From: a virus
Direction: 5' to 3' (one strand)
Length of the DNA: 22,425 nucleotides
IMG/VR virus record: IMGVR_UViG_3300042006_000223
Coordinates: 1-22,425 of that record
This document shows positions 14,947-22,425 of the stretch, one piece after another (the first letter of the stretch is position 1; the number at the start of each line of letters is the position of its first letter). The position numbers and the translations under genes are program-made. Below the pieces are notes generated by a model. The model was not told where the DNA came from. It ran no database searches and was given only the letters and a program-made list of their open reading frames with translations.

Positions 14947-15766
14947 AGCGCTCAAACTCCAAAGTGAAACCCTGTTTTCGAGCAATCCCGCCGTGCAGCA
15001 GTGCGGACTGTTCCTCGTTGATGTTTTTCAGGCACCACGTCCCGATCACCTCGCCATAGCCCGTGGTCAACGTTAGCGGCTGCAGCCTGGCCCCGATGGA
15101 ACGCAGCGTGTCGAGCTGCTTTAAACCGCCTTTGAAGCCCGGGTAGATCGTGCCTTTGAGCGTCAACTTTTCATCGCCCATACCGATGGCCTGCTTCGCC
15201 GGGCGGCGCGTCAACCGCTCCTGCGAAGCCCAGCGGAATTCGGTCGAACGACTCAGTTCATCAAACGCCGCCGTGTCCAGGTTGAAGTAGTACGGCTCAA
15301 TCTTCGGATCGCGCGGCTGAATGATCATCAGGTGCGGGAACGGCTTCACCGCCTCCGGCGCCGGCGTGGCATCCACGGCAAAGGAACTGGTGGGCACGAT
15401 GTTGGCCAGCGCTGGGCTGACTTTGCCGGCGACGTTGTTGATCGTCGTGGCCGCCTTGCCCGCCTGTTCCTTCAACGTGCCCAGCCGCTCCTGCACTTCT
15501 GCTGCCGCCCGGGTGGCGCGGCCGTACACCGCCGCCACCTGACCGACCTTGGCCTGAGCCGCGTCGACGCCGCGCATCACCCGCTGAAGTTTGGCGCCGA
15601 TGGCCGGACCAACAAACGGGATGTTCTCCAGCTCGGACGCGGCACCGGTCAGCTCGCGGATAGCACCGTTGACCGGGCTCAGCATGCCATCCGCGCTACG
15701 TCGCCCGGTTTCCGCCGCCTCCACCAGATACTTCAGAGTTGATTGCATCTGCTCCATGTAAGCCAT
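14921..15766 (-). CDS. U: P2 gpU-like tail terminator protein with N-terminal extension
   Basis: This 281-residue protein has a gpU domain in its C-terminal half (about 145-275; EFRWASQERLTRRPAKQ, LKGTIYPGFKGG, IGTWCLKNI). GpU caps the tail tube and helps tails join heads. The first about 140 residues are an Ala-rich helical extension that the roughly 160-residue P2 protein lacks at this end. The ATG at 15766 has AAGGAGG just upstream. It is ten bases after the tape measure stop and overlaps X. The extension may be helical tail-associated sequence. Confidence 0.85.
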   Translation of the reverse strand: MAYMEQMQSTLKYLVEAAETGRRSADGMLSPVNGAIRELTGAASELENIPFVGPAIGAKLQRVMRGVDAAQAKVGQVAAVYGRATRAAAEVQERLGTLKEQAGKAATTINNVAGKVSPALANIVPTSSFAVDATPAPEAVKPFPHLMIIQPRDPKIEPYYFNLDTAAFDELSRSTEFRWASQERLTRRPAKQAIGMGDEKLTLKGTIYPGFKGGLKQLDTLRSIGARLQPLTLTTGYGEVIGTWCLKNINEEQSALLHGGIARKQGFTLEFERYGDDMQDV

Positions 15767-15775
15767 GAAACCTCC

Positions 15776-18568
15776 TTACAGATGGGGTTGGTCGTACAGC
15801 TTGGCAGCGTTACTCTTCGCCGCGTCCGCCATCATTCGCTGCATGTGCGGCATCAGATCTTGCGCCAATGCTTGCGGGTCTTTGACATCACCCTGCACGG
15901 TCACCGGCATGCTCAGCGAGTATTGAAACTGCTGATCGACCTTGGCCGGTACCGGCTTTTCTGGCTCCTTGGGCTGGATCGCCAGCGCTGCCGACTTGAG
16001 TGGCGCCGTCACCGCCATCGAGCGCGCGACATCCCCCAGCACCGGGCCTTGCTGCGCCGCTGACGCCATCATGAGCGGCGTGGTCGGCACGGGCGCCTTT
16101 GGCTTTTCCTCGGGCTTTTCATCCTCGCCACCGAATAGCGATTTACCCAGGGATCCGCCCAGCGCCGCACCGCCCTGACTGCCCAGATAGGCGCCGATCA
16201 AGCCGCCGATAGCCGTGCCGATGACCGGCACCACCGAACCAATCGCCGCGCCCGCCGCTGCACCGGCCATGGTTCCGGCCAGATTGCCAGCGGCCGCGCC
16301 GTAGCCCTCGGCTTTTTCGTCCTTGGTCTTGGCGTTTTCAAATGTCTCGTAGGCCATCGCTCCAGACTCCAGCAGCGTACCGCCCGGAATCATCTTGGCG
16401 ACTTTGCCGACCTTGCCAACGGCCTGCACAACCCCGCCCAGCTTGGCCATCGTCCCGACCGGGACAGGTGGCACCGGCGGAATAGGCGGCCGAGGCACAG
16501 GAACAGGCCGGCGCGGTACGGGCGGCCGCGGCCCCGATGGACGCGACAGCGGCCGACGCCGTGAAGCACCGCGCCGCGAGCCGCGCCCACGCCGGCGATT
16601 TTCGCCCGGCGCATCTGCGCCACCGGCGCTGCCCAGGGCGCTGGCATTGACGACAAAAACCTTCTTGACTGCATCGTCACCGCCGCCCGCCTCGCCCTCA
16701 CCATCGCCGCCCGAAACGGCTTCTTGGGCCAGCGACACGACTTTGAGGCCGGTGGAAACCAGATCGAATTTCCCGGGCTTCTTGTCGTCACCGGCATCAT
16801 CGGCGCCATCTGCCGGCGTGCCCTTGAGCGCTGCCACGGCCTTGAGGCCGGTTTCGACCAGGGACAGCGCTTTGCCGGTCTTGCCCTTGGGCTCGGCATT
16901 ACCGCCGCCGTCGCCATCCTCGGCATTGGTCACAAAGACCTTTTGCACCTCACCGGCCTTGCCCTTGCCCAAGGATCCGCGCGCGATATTGAGCAACCCT
17001 TTGCCCATCTTGAAGGAGCTATACAGACCGGACAGCCCCACCAGCGCAGCACTGACCAGCCCGATTCCCGTCACGACGCCGGGCGAGCTGTCCGACAGCG
17101 AAGTGATGCCCTTTGCGACCTTAGTCAACGACTCTGCGACGACGTCCGTTACCGGCCGCAGGGCATCGCCGATGCTGCGCATAGCATCATCCATCGACTG
17201 GGCCATTTCGGCCCACTTCTGCGATGACGATTCACGCCGCTCGGCGAGGTTTTTGTCGAGGATCCCGGTTGCATCGCGAGAATCGTTTTTAAGCTGGCTG
17301 TACAGCGCCTTGTTCTGCATGTACGCAGACAGCGCCGCCTTGACCTGCATGTCAGCGAACAGGTCGCCGGTGCGCAGGGATTCTTCCAGCGAGGCCATCA
17401 TGGCCTTGGCCTTTTCAGGATCCGCTTCCTTGCTGATTTTTGACGTGGCTTCGGCCATGGCTGCCGCACGCTTCGGATCCGTCGCCTGAATGTATTTCTG
17501 AGCCAGCGCCATACTGGTTTCGAGCGTCGACATGCCGTTTTGCAAACCGGTCTGCATCGATCCCTTGTAATCAATACCGGCTTTTTCGTAAGCCTTGACC
17601 GTATCGGTCGAACCGATTTTGCCCATCCAGTTTTTCAGGTTGTTAGCCGCTTCGTCCGAACTGCCGGCCTGCTTCATCTGCACCTGCAACATGGCGCCCA
17701 GTTGCGTCACCGCGTCCAAGCCGGTGATGCCGTTGCTGGCCATGTTGGCCAGCAGCTCAGGGAACCACTTAGCCATGTCGGCCGCTTCAAAGCTGCCCGC
17801 CTGACCTTGGTAGGCGATCGCCTCCAGCGCCTGCTGCATCTGCTTGGGGTCGGTGATCTTGGCGTTCTGCCCCAGGGCGTTGATCATCTTCGCCGTGTCG
17901 ACACCGCTCGATCCCTGCCCCACGACAAACTTGGCCGCGACAGGCGCGTACTCCAGCGCCTTGCTCAGGTCCATACCGGCGCCGACCAACTGATTGACCA
18001 CGTCGGCCACGTCGTTACGCGCCATGCCGGTATCGCGGGAGGTGTCGATGATCTTGCGCGACATCTCCTGCTCCTGCGGCTTGTTGGCAATGCCGGCTTT
18101 GATCGCGATGTCACGCACGATCGCGCCAAAATCAGCGCTGACCTTGGTCGGCACCGCCAAGGCACCAACACCGACCACCGCCGCACCGACGGCGCCCTTC
18201 ATGCCCTTTACGCCCGAATCAATCTGCTGATGCCCCTTGGCTTTCAGCTCGGCTTTGTTGGCCGTCTGCCCCATGGTGCGATAGGCTTTTTCCAGCCGGC
18301 CGACCTCGATCCCCTGTTTTTTCAGGCTGTCGAGGTTCGAGTTCAAACGGTTGAGTAATTTGGACGCGCCGGCCGCGCCGGTGTCGTGAGCCTTCTTCCA
18401 TTCTTCGCGCAGGCGGATGGTGTCGCCAATCGTGCGCTGCAGCACGCGCGCTTTGTTGACTTCAGCCTCAAGGCGCTTGATGCGCCCGGTCACATCCTTG
18501 AACGCGGCGCCGACCGTGGAACTGACGGCACCGCCGATCACCAGCCCAAGGGCGAGTTTGTTTGCCAT
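15776..18568 (-). CDS. T: Tail tape measure protein
   Basis: This 930-residue protein sets tail length and is threaded inside the tube. The N-terminal part is helical and coiled (about 20-100), followed by a TP901-type core (about 115-480) with FGAIVRDIAIKAGI and VKAYEKAGID-like segments. A central low-complexity part holds two copies of a KVFVxNA motif and then an Arg/Pro-rich linker (about 650-710). A glycine-zipper hydrophobic block (about 760-815) could insert into the host membrane during injection. At about 0.15 nm per residue the tail would be roughly 140 nm, close to P2. It starts 39 bases after the frameshifted chaperone stop, as expected for this gene order. Confidence 0.9.
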   Translation of the reverse strand: MANKLALGLVIGGAVSSTVGAAFKDVTGRIKRLEAEVNKARVLQRTIGDTIRLREEWKKAHDTGAAGASKLLNRLNSNLDSLKKQGIEVGRLEKAYRTMGQTANKAELKAKGHQQIDSGVKGMKGAVGAAVVGVGALAVPTKVSADFGAIVRDIAIKAGIANKPQEQEMSRKIIDTSRDTGMARNDVADVVNQLVGAGMDLSKALEYAPVAAKFVVGQGSSGVDTAKMINALGQNAKITDPKQMQQALEAIAYQGQAGSFEAADMAKWFPELLANMASNGITGLDAVTQLGAMLQVQMKQAGSSDEAANNLKNWMGKIGSTDTVKAYEKAGIDYKGSMQTGLQNGMSTLETSMALAQKYIQATDPKRAAAMAEATSKISKEADPEKAKAMMASLEESLRTGDLFADMQVKAALSAYMQNKALYSQLKNDSRDATGILDKNLAERRESSSQKWAEMAQSMDDAMRSIGDALRPVTDVVAESLTKVAKGITSLSDSSPGVVTGIGLVSAALVGLSGLYSSFKMGKGLLNIARGSLGKGKAGEVQKVFVTNAEDGDGGGNAEPKGKTGKALSLVETGLKAVAALKGTPADGADDAGDDKKPGKFDLVSTGLKVVSLAQEAVSGGDGEGEAGGGDDAVKKVFVVNASALGSAGGADAPGENRRRGRGSRRGASRRRPLSRPSGPRPPVPRRPVPVPRPPIPPVPPVPVGTMAKLGGVVQAVGKVGKVAKMIPGGTLLESGAMAYETFENAKTKDEKAEGYGAAAGNLAGTMAGAAAGAAIGSVVPVIGTAIGGLIGAYLGSQGGAALGGSLGKSLFGGEDEKPEEKPKAPVPTTPLMMASAAQQGPVLGDVARSMAVTAPLKSAALAIQPKEPEKPVPAKVDQQFQYSLSMPVTVQGDVKDPQALAQDLMPHMQRMMADAAKSNAAKLYDQPHL

Positions 18569-18606
18569 GTCATGGCCCTCATGTGCCCAGCACTACCGGT
18601 GGCGGC

Positions 18607-19318
18607 TCAATCCGTGAGCCACCACACCATATCCGCGAACGGCATTGACTGGATCTCGGCGGCGGAAAATCCGGTTTCCGCCGCCAGACGTTTCGCCGCC
18701 GACTTGATAACGCTGGGGTTAAAGCCCGTCGTCGTTGTCCATGCGAAAATAGCCGGCCTGCAAGCGGTTAAAATCCACCAGCTTCAGCCCCTCCAGATCC
18801 GCGACAGGCGCACCGGACAATGCGGCAAACAACACCAGCTCTCGCTGCTCATCATCGCCACCCACTTCACGGTTGGCCGCCCGCACGTCGCCCACGGTCG
18901 GCGAACGCAAGGCCAGCTTGTCGACGGTCACGCCGTTGATTTCACTCGGACACGACAGCGTTACCAGCACCTGATCGGTGGTCAGCGACAACCACGCCGG
19001 CATCGAGTCCGAATAATCGGTTTTCGGTACCAGGTGCGAATACGCCGTTTGCACGCGGCGATAATCCGTCAGTTTGAGGCCTTCCAGATCCTTCAGTCCG
19101 ACTTCGGCAAGACCGGCGAACAGCATCAGTTCGCGCTGTTCATCATCGCCGTTGGAAGCACGATCAGCCGCGCGCACTTCACGCACGGTCGGGTTACGCA
19201 GGTTCAACGTCTCGACGTCGATGCTATTGGCTTGGCTTGGGCGGGTCAGCGTTACGACGGCACCGACTGCACTGAGCGACAGCCAGGCCGGCAGGTTTTT
19301 AGCGATTGCTTGAGTCAT
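18607..19318 (-). CDS. Long (frameshifted) form of the tail assembly chaperone
   Basis: The short chaperone ends at TAA 18719-18721. The frame +1 (equivalently -2) to it is open across that stop and reads a further 37 residues, ending ...ETGFSAAEIQSMPF..., before TGA at 18607-18609. The extension is natural-looking and resembles GpE-family tails, and it has no start codon of its own. The product would be about 236 residues. Tail assembly chaperones of many phages make a long form in this way, at low frequency, to load the tape measure. In Mu the shift is -2. Confidence 0.6.
18718..18727 (-). other. Putative programmed frameshift site GGG-CTT-TAA-C
   Basis: The in-frame stop sits directly after CTT. 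The layout resembles the RF2 gene site CTT-TGA-C, where a slow stop codon drives +1 slippage. A +1 or -2 shift here joins the chaperone to the GpE-like extension. Confidence 0.5.
18719..19318 (-). CDS. Tail assembly chaperone, tandem Mu gp41-like domains
   Basis: This 199-residue short form contains two copies of one domain. PAWLSL...VTLTRPSQ...LRNPTVREVRAADR...GDDEQREL (about 9-95) repeats as PAWLSL...VTLSCPSE...LRSPTVGDVRAANR...GDDEQREL (about 106-192). The unit resembles the Mu gp41 / phage tail assembly chaperone family, which coats the tape measure while the tube polymerises. P2 instead uses E and E'. AAGGAA precedes the ATG at 19318. It lies between tube and tape measure, the position of E/E' in P2. 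The duplication within one polypeptide is unusual. Confidence 0.75.
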   Translation of the reverse strand: MTQAIAKNLPAWLSLSAVGAVVTLTRPSQANSIDVETLNLRNPTVREVRAADRASNGDDEQRELMLFAGLAEVGLKDLEGLKLTDYRRVQTAYSHLVPKTDYSDSMPAWLSLTTDQVLVTLSCPSEINGVTVDKLALRSPTVGDVRAANREVGGDDEQRELVLFAALSGAPVADLEGLKLVDFNRLQAGYFRMDNDDGL

Positions 19319-19331
19319 CTGGATCTATTCC

Positions 19332-19835
19332 TTACAGGCCGAGTGCCTGGCGCACTTCGAGCAGTTGGTCTTTGCCGTCGATCACCTGAATGCCGGCAAC
19401 CATGTCGATTTCGTACATCAGGCGCCCGTCGATTTCGAGCTTGTAGTAGGTGACCGCAACGGCGTGTTTGATCTCGGCCGCGTCGCCGGCTTTCCAGTCA
19501 CCGAGATCGACCTCTTTGAGGCGGCCGCGCAGGGTGGCAACGACCGCTGTCACCGCGCCTTTTTGGCCCTTGAAGGCACCACGGAACGTGGCGTTGAAAG
19601 CCGTGCCGTCAGCCAGGCCGAAGTACTTCAGCGACTCGCGGCGCACGCCCTTGGTGACAAACGAGGCCTCCATTTTCTCAAGCCCTTGATCCATCTCGAT
19701 GGGGCCGGCCATGCCGCCCCCTCGATACTCGTCAGTCTTGGTGGTCAGCTTGGGCAGCGTCAGGCTCGGCACGTCGCCGGAGAAGTTCACGCCGTCGACG
19801 AACAGGTTGGTGTTGTACAAAGTCTGAGGAATCAT
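19332..19835 (-). CDS. FII: Major tail tube protein (P2 FII family)
   Basis: This 167-residue protein polymerises into the inner tail tube. It begins MIPQTLYNTNLFVDG and has the family features LTLPKLTTKTDEYRGGGM, AGPIEMDQGLEKMEASF and a C-terminal YYKLEIDGRLMYEIDM. The length is that of P2 FII (about 170). A G-rich ribosome site lies before the ATG at 19835. It follows the sheath gene closely and precedes the chaperone, which is the standard contractile-tail order. Confidence 0.93.
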   Translation of the reverse strand: MIPQTLYNTNLFVDGVNFSGDVPSLTLPKLTTKTDEYRGGGMAGPIEMDQGLEKMEASFVTKGVRRESLKYFGLADGTAFNATFRGAFKGQKGAVTAVVATLRGRLKEVDLGDWKAGDAAEIKHAVAVTYYKLEIDGRLMYEIDMVAGIQVIDGKDQLLEVRQALGL

Positions 19836-19848
19836 TTGCTACGCCCCC

Positions 19849-21015
19849 TTAGGCTGCTTCAAGCACTTCGGTCATCCACTGATCGGTGACTTCGAAAAGG
19901 AAATTGGGGTTCTCTGCCGGCGGCACGTCGGTGAAACGGATGCGCCAATACACCTTGCCCTGGGCGATCTGGCTGGCCGTGTTCAGTTCGGTGTCGGGGA
20001 ACACTTCAAAGTTGATGATTGCGCCCTGGGCTTTCAGGTCGCGCATGAATGCATCCAGACCGTTGGTGACATCGGTCACGTAGGTCTTCGTGATCGAGCG
20101 GTCGACCGCCCATTTGTGCCCGGCCTGCACCGCGTCCATGAGGATGAACAGCGTGCGAACGCGGGTAACGAACGCCCACTTCGGATCGCTCGACAGCGTG
20201 CGGTTGCCCCACAGGCGGTAACCGTCATCGCGAATGATCGTGGTGATATTGGCGTTGTTGAGCAGGTTGGCCCGGCAGGTCTCGTCGCCGTCCAGGTACT
20301 CGACCGCGCGACCGGTTCCGGTGATGCCGGTCAACTCCTTGTTCGAAGGCGAGGCCCAGAAACCGTATTCAGCATCCGTCCAGGCGAACAGCCCCGCCGC
20401 CCAAGCCGAACCGGGCGCGTCGACGGTCTTGCTGGTGATGGTGTCCCAATACTTGACGCCCGGGTCGACCATGAACAGGTTGCGACTGCCGAAGTTCTCC
20501 GCGTAGGCAATAGCAGCCTCGTCGGTCGTACCTGGGCCGTCGATGATGCCGATCGCGCGCAGCTTCTGCGCCACGCTGTCTAGCGCCGTGGCCACCGCCT
20601 GAGTCGCCGTATGCCCCGGCGCGATCAACAGCCGCGGCTGGGCGTTGAACAGGCTTTTGCCGTCGAGTAGCGCCTGTAAGCCAGTACGCTGCCCTGACTC
20701 CAGCACGCCGCCGATGATTGCCGAGGTTTGCAGCGCAGGGTCTTCCAGCTTGGCCACGCCGATGGCGACGATCACCGCCTTGGCTTTGACGTAGATCGCC
20801 TGACAGGCCTTGGTGATTGCCGAATCGGCGCCGAAGGCGGCAATGGCTTCGCGCTCGGTGGTGATCAATTTCAGTTCGCCGGCCTTGGCCGTGCCGCCGC
20901 CGAGAACGCCCGGGGTGAAGGTCGCACACAGACCGATGATCGACGAAGACGGCAGCGAGATGGTGCGCGCGCCAGTGTCGACCGACGTGGTCGTGACGCC
21001 GTGGAAAAAACTCAT
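19849..21015 (-). CDS. FI: Contractile tail sheath protein (P2 FI family)
   Basis: This 388-residue protein forms the contractile sheath that surrounds the tube and drives it through the host envelope. It begins MSFFHGVTTTSVDTGARTI and contains the typical SSSIIGLCATFTPG region, IDGPGTTDEAAIAYAENFGSRN, the WGNRTLSSDPKWAFVTRVRT block and a C-terminal YWRIRFTDVPPAENPNFLFEV-like strand. The length is normal for P2-type FI (about 390). GGAG lies about nine bases before the ATG. Two terminator-like hairpins sit between it and the fibre assembly gene. Confidence 0.95.
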   Translation of the reverse strand: MSFFHGVTTTSVDTGARTISLPSSSIIGLCATFTPGVLGGGTAKAGELKLITTEREAIAAFGADSAITKACQAIYVKAKAVIVAIGVAKLEDPALQTSAIIGGVLESGQRTGLQALLDGKSLFNAQPRLLIAPGHTATQAVATALDSVAQKLRAIGIIDGPGTTDEAAIAYAENFGSRNLFMVDPGVKYWDTITSKTVDAPGSAWAAGLFAWTDAEYGFWASPSNKELTGITGTGRAVEYLDGDETCRANLLNNANITTIIRDDGYRLWGNRTLSSDPKWAFVTRVRTLFILMDAVQAGHKWAVDRSITKTYVTDVTNGLDAFMRDLKAQGAIINFEVFPDTELNTASQIAQGKVYWRIRFTDVPPAENPNFLFEVTDQWMTEVLEAA

Positions 21016-21033
21016 AAAGGTCAGTCTCCAGAA

Positions 21034-21062
21034 ACGAAAAAGCCCCGCATAAGCGAGGCTGT
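21034..21062 (-). terminator. Hairpin with T run before the sheath gene
   Basis: On the minus strand GCCTCGC pairs with GCGGGGC (one G-U) over a short loop and is followed by five Ts. It would limit read-through from the fibre genes. Confidence 0.55.
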
Positions 21063-21093
21063 GAGGGTGTTCGTGTTACGCGATACGGAAACG

Positions 21094-21120
21094 AAAACGC
21101 CCCGTCAGTGCGGGGCGTTT
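21094..21120. terminator. Bidirectional-type hairpin after the fibre assembly gene
   Basis: AACGCCCCG pairs with CGGGGCGTT over a 6-base loop, with a T run on the minus-strand side (TTTT). It overlaps the last codons of the fibre assembly gene. Confidence 0.6.
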
Positions 21121-21556
21121 ATTGGATTTGCTCGATCAGCCAAGGCGGCGCGATCGGGCGGTGATCGATCAGCGGGAATTGCTCGCCTTGTGGCCAGTCC
21201 CGCAACGCCTGTAAGTACGCCAGCAATTCGGCGAACTGCTCAGCACTGAGGGTTGTGGCCGCCCCCACCTCCACCTGATCCCGATGCCGATCACGCAGCC
21301 AAGAAACCCGCAAGACTTCAGCATCACGCCAAGCGCGCTCTTCCGCCGCCAGATCTTCAGAGCTCGGCGGCAACATATCAACCAGAATCGGCAGCCCCCC
21401 TTCGTCATGGCCTCGGCGCTTTCCCAAAGGCGGATTCGCCAAGACCTCTAAAAAACGCGCCTCGCTGATCGCCACCGCATCGTTCGGAATCTCACCATGA
21501 AAGCCCTTGAAATAAGTGCAGCCCGTTGACTGCGAATAAAGTCGCTGGATGCTCAT
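21119..21556 (-). CDS. Tail fibre assembly protein
   Basis: This 145-residue protein is of the phage tail fibre assembly (chaperone) type. It starts MSIQRLYSQSTGCTYFKG, and its mid-region is helical with LAAEERAWRDAEV and WLRDRHRDQ, a common pattern in these chaperones; the C-terminus has FAELLAYLQALRDWP. Such proteins help fold or trimerise the fibre encoded just upstream. AGGGA lies eight bases before the ATG at 21556. A longer frame from 21586 would overlap the fibre gene by 28 nt. The gene follows the fibre at almost no distance, as is usual. Confidence 0.85.
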   Translation of the reverse strand: MSIQRLYSQSTGCTYFKGFHGEIPNDAVAISEARFLEVLANPPLGKRRGHDEGGLPILVDMLPPSSEDLAAEERAWRDAEVLRVSWLRDRHRDQVEVGAATTLSAEQFAELLAYLQALRDWPQGEQFPLIDHRPIAPPWLIEQIQ

Positions 21557-21558
21557 TT

Positions 21559-22425
21559 TTATTTCCCTAGAGAGAGCCAAAAGCAATTTCCGCTCAGCGC
21601 GCCGATTGAAGAGCGCAGCGTGAATCCTGTCTTGCTCAGCGTTTCCGGCGCAGCGCCATAAGTGACGGTGTCAGAAGCAGCCGCCGAAAGAACCGTTCCA
21701 TCCGTGACCAGCACGATGAAACAAGCATTCGCGTATGCCAGCGTGAAGCTAACCGGCGATTTGTCGGCGTGGACACCAAGCCCCCACTGGATGGTAAAAC
21801 CGCCAAGCCAGCTCGGAAAAACCACGTACCCGTTTGGCGTAAGACTCGACAAAAAACCTAGCCTAAGTTTTTTCGGGGTTACAATCGTGGCGTCATCGGT
21901 GCCGGCATCGGTCTGCGCCTGCGTGGCGATCTTGGCCGTGCCTAGCTTGACTTCCGTAGCCTGCGTCGCCAGCGTCGCGAGCGCCGCAATGTCAATATTT
22001 CCCTGATTGATCGGCGCGTTCCAGGCCTTGATACACCAGATCACCGCTAAGTTGCGCGGTCGCGTTTCTCCGGCGCCGAGTGGAATATTAGGTCCGCTTT
22101 TCAACCAACTATCTTCAGCCGTCGCCGTGTAAGTGACGTTGGCCGAAACAGTATTGGTTCCGGGAACGCCAATCGCTGCGGCGCCGTAGGGCCACTGGCC
22201 CGAGCCGGCACCAATGCCTCGCGCGTTCTGAATCGACGGAGCAGTTGTACCGGTGTCGTTCACGCCCGTGACATGTGAATGGTCCTCAGTCTGCTGAACC
22301 TGAAGACTGCCCACCGTCCGGCCAGCATCCACACCCCGACCGTGATCCCAGCCTCGGAGGAACTCGCCGCGCGATTCCGGCAGACGGAAATTGCCAGCAC
22401 CCTCGTCGCCTTTGTTGAAGGCCGT
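21559..22425 (-). CDS. Tail fibre / tail collar protein, 5' end cut by window
   Basis: The last 289 codons of a tail fibre gene are in the window; the frame is open to the right edge. A tail-collar domain (PF07484-like) is visible near the start: FNKGDEGAGNFRLPESRGEFLRGW..., then the conserved RNLAVIWCIKAWN. The C-terminal part (GYVVFPSWLGGFTIQWGLG onward to ...GNCFWLSLGK) is the type of beta-rich tip found on R-type pyocin and P2-like fibres and is likely to set host range. The upstream region (baseplate and rest of fibre) is outside the window. Confidence 0.9.
   Translation of the reverse strand, partial: TAFNKGDEGAGNFRLPESRGEFLRGWDHGRGVDAGRTVGSLQVQQTEDHSHVTGVNDTGTTAPSIQNARGIGAGSGQWPYGAAAIGVPGTNTVSANVTYTATAEDSWLKSGPNIPLGAGETRPRNLAVIWCIKAWNAPINQGNIDIAALATLATQATEVKLGTAKIATQAQTDAGTDDATIVTPKKLRLGFLSSLTPNGYVVFPSWLGGFTIQWGLGVHADKSPVSFTLAYANACFIVLVTDGTVLSAAASDTVTYGAAPETLSKTGFTLRSSIGALSGNCFWLSLGK

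Noticed and set aside
16395-17489. Plus-strand ORF opposite the tape measure
   Set aside because: Pro/Ser/Thr-rich antisense reading of the tape measure; no ribosome site.
18386-19453. Plus-strand ORF spanning chaperone and tube genes
   Set aside because: Crosses several real minus-strand genes and shows only their complement.
1-22425. CRISPR array or retron
   Set aside because: No regularly spaced repeats with unique spacers and no reverse transcriptase gene were seen.

Overview
The window looks like chromosomal DNA of a Pseudomonas, probably from the fluorescens group. The left edge has a Smr-domain gene followed by the first codons of a Pseudomonas-type folE (MSLEQNYTA...). The right half is a GC-rich P2/phiCTX-type tail cluster typical of Pseudomonas prophages and R-type tailocins. 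No database search was possible, so the genus call rests on recognised protein sequence and gene order.

Layout. 1-776: chromosome edge (terminator, smr, folE cut off after about 9 codons). 777-3300: a patchwork of integration scars, with a strong terminator, an inverted-repeat (MITE-like) element, the 3' end of a serine-type tRNA without its 5' part, three tandem direct-repeat doublets resembling integrase arm sites, and four small unrecognised genes. 3029-3968: gene-poor, with a short collagen-like (G-X-Y) relic. 3969-5162: an AT-rich gene for an unrecognised coiled-coil membrane protein. 5190-5773: a probably broken ORF and a small gene paralogous to the one at 1568. 5838-11010: an AT-rich three-gene operon on the minus strand. 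11011-11521: no gene seen. 11522-22425: prophage or tailocin genes, all on the minus strand.

The main discovery is the 5881-11010 operon. It encodes a 1141-residue soluble sensor with a C-terminal histidine-kinase-type ATPase domain, a stand-alone receiver protein, and a receiver fused to a nucleoside-phosphorylase/MTAN-fold domain. This matches Detocs, the defensive two-component system (DtcA, DtcB, DtcC), whose effector destroys ATP in phage-infected cells. The genes overlap (4 and about 20 nt) and end at a clear terminator, so they form one translationally coupled unit. Within the known family this copy has notable points: both receivers seem to lack the usual switch lysine, and the operon lies next to phage lysis genes as phage or island cargo.

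The phage block reads, in transcription order: tail fibre (cut by the window edge), fibre assembly protein, sheath (FI), tube (FII), tail assembly chaperone with a probable programmed frameshift, tape measure, U, X, D, GH19 endolysin, Rz with Rz1 nested inside it, and a Dam-type methylase. The methylase has a LexA-like box just upstream. The chaperone is a tandem duplication of a Mu gp41-like domain whose +1/-2 frame continues into a GpE-like tail across a CTT-TAA-C stop, which is an unusual arrangement. Capsid genes, integrase and repressor are not in the window, so a complete prophage cannot be told from a tailocin.
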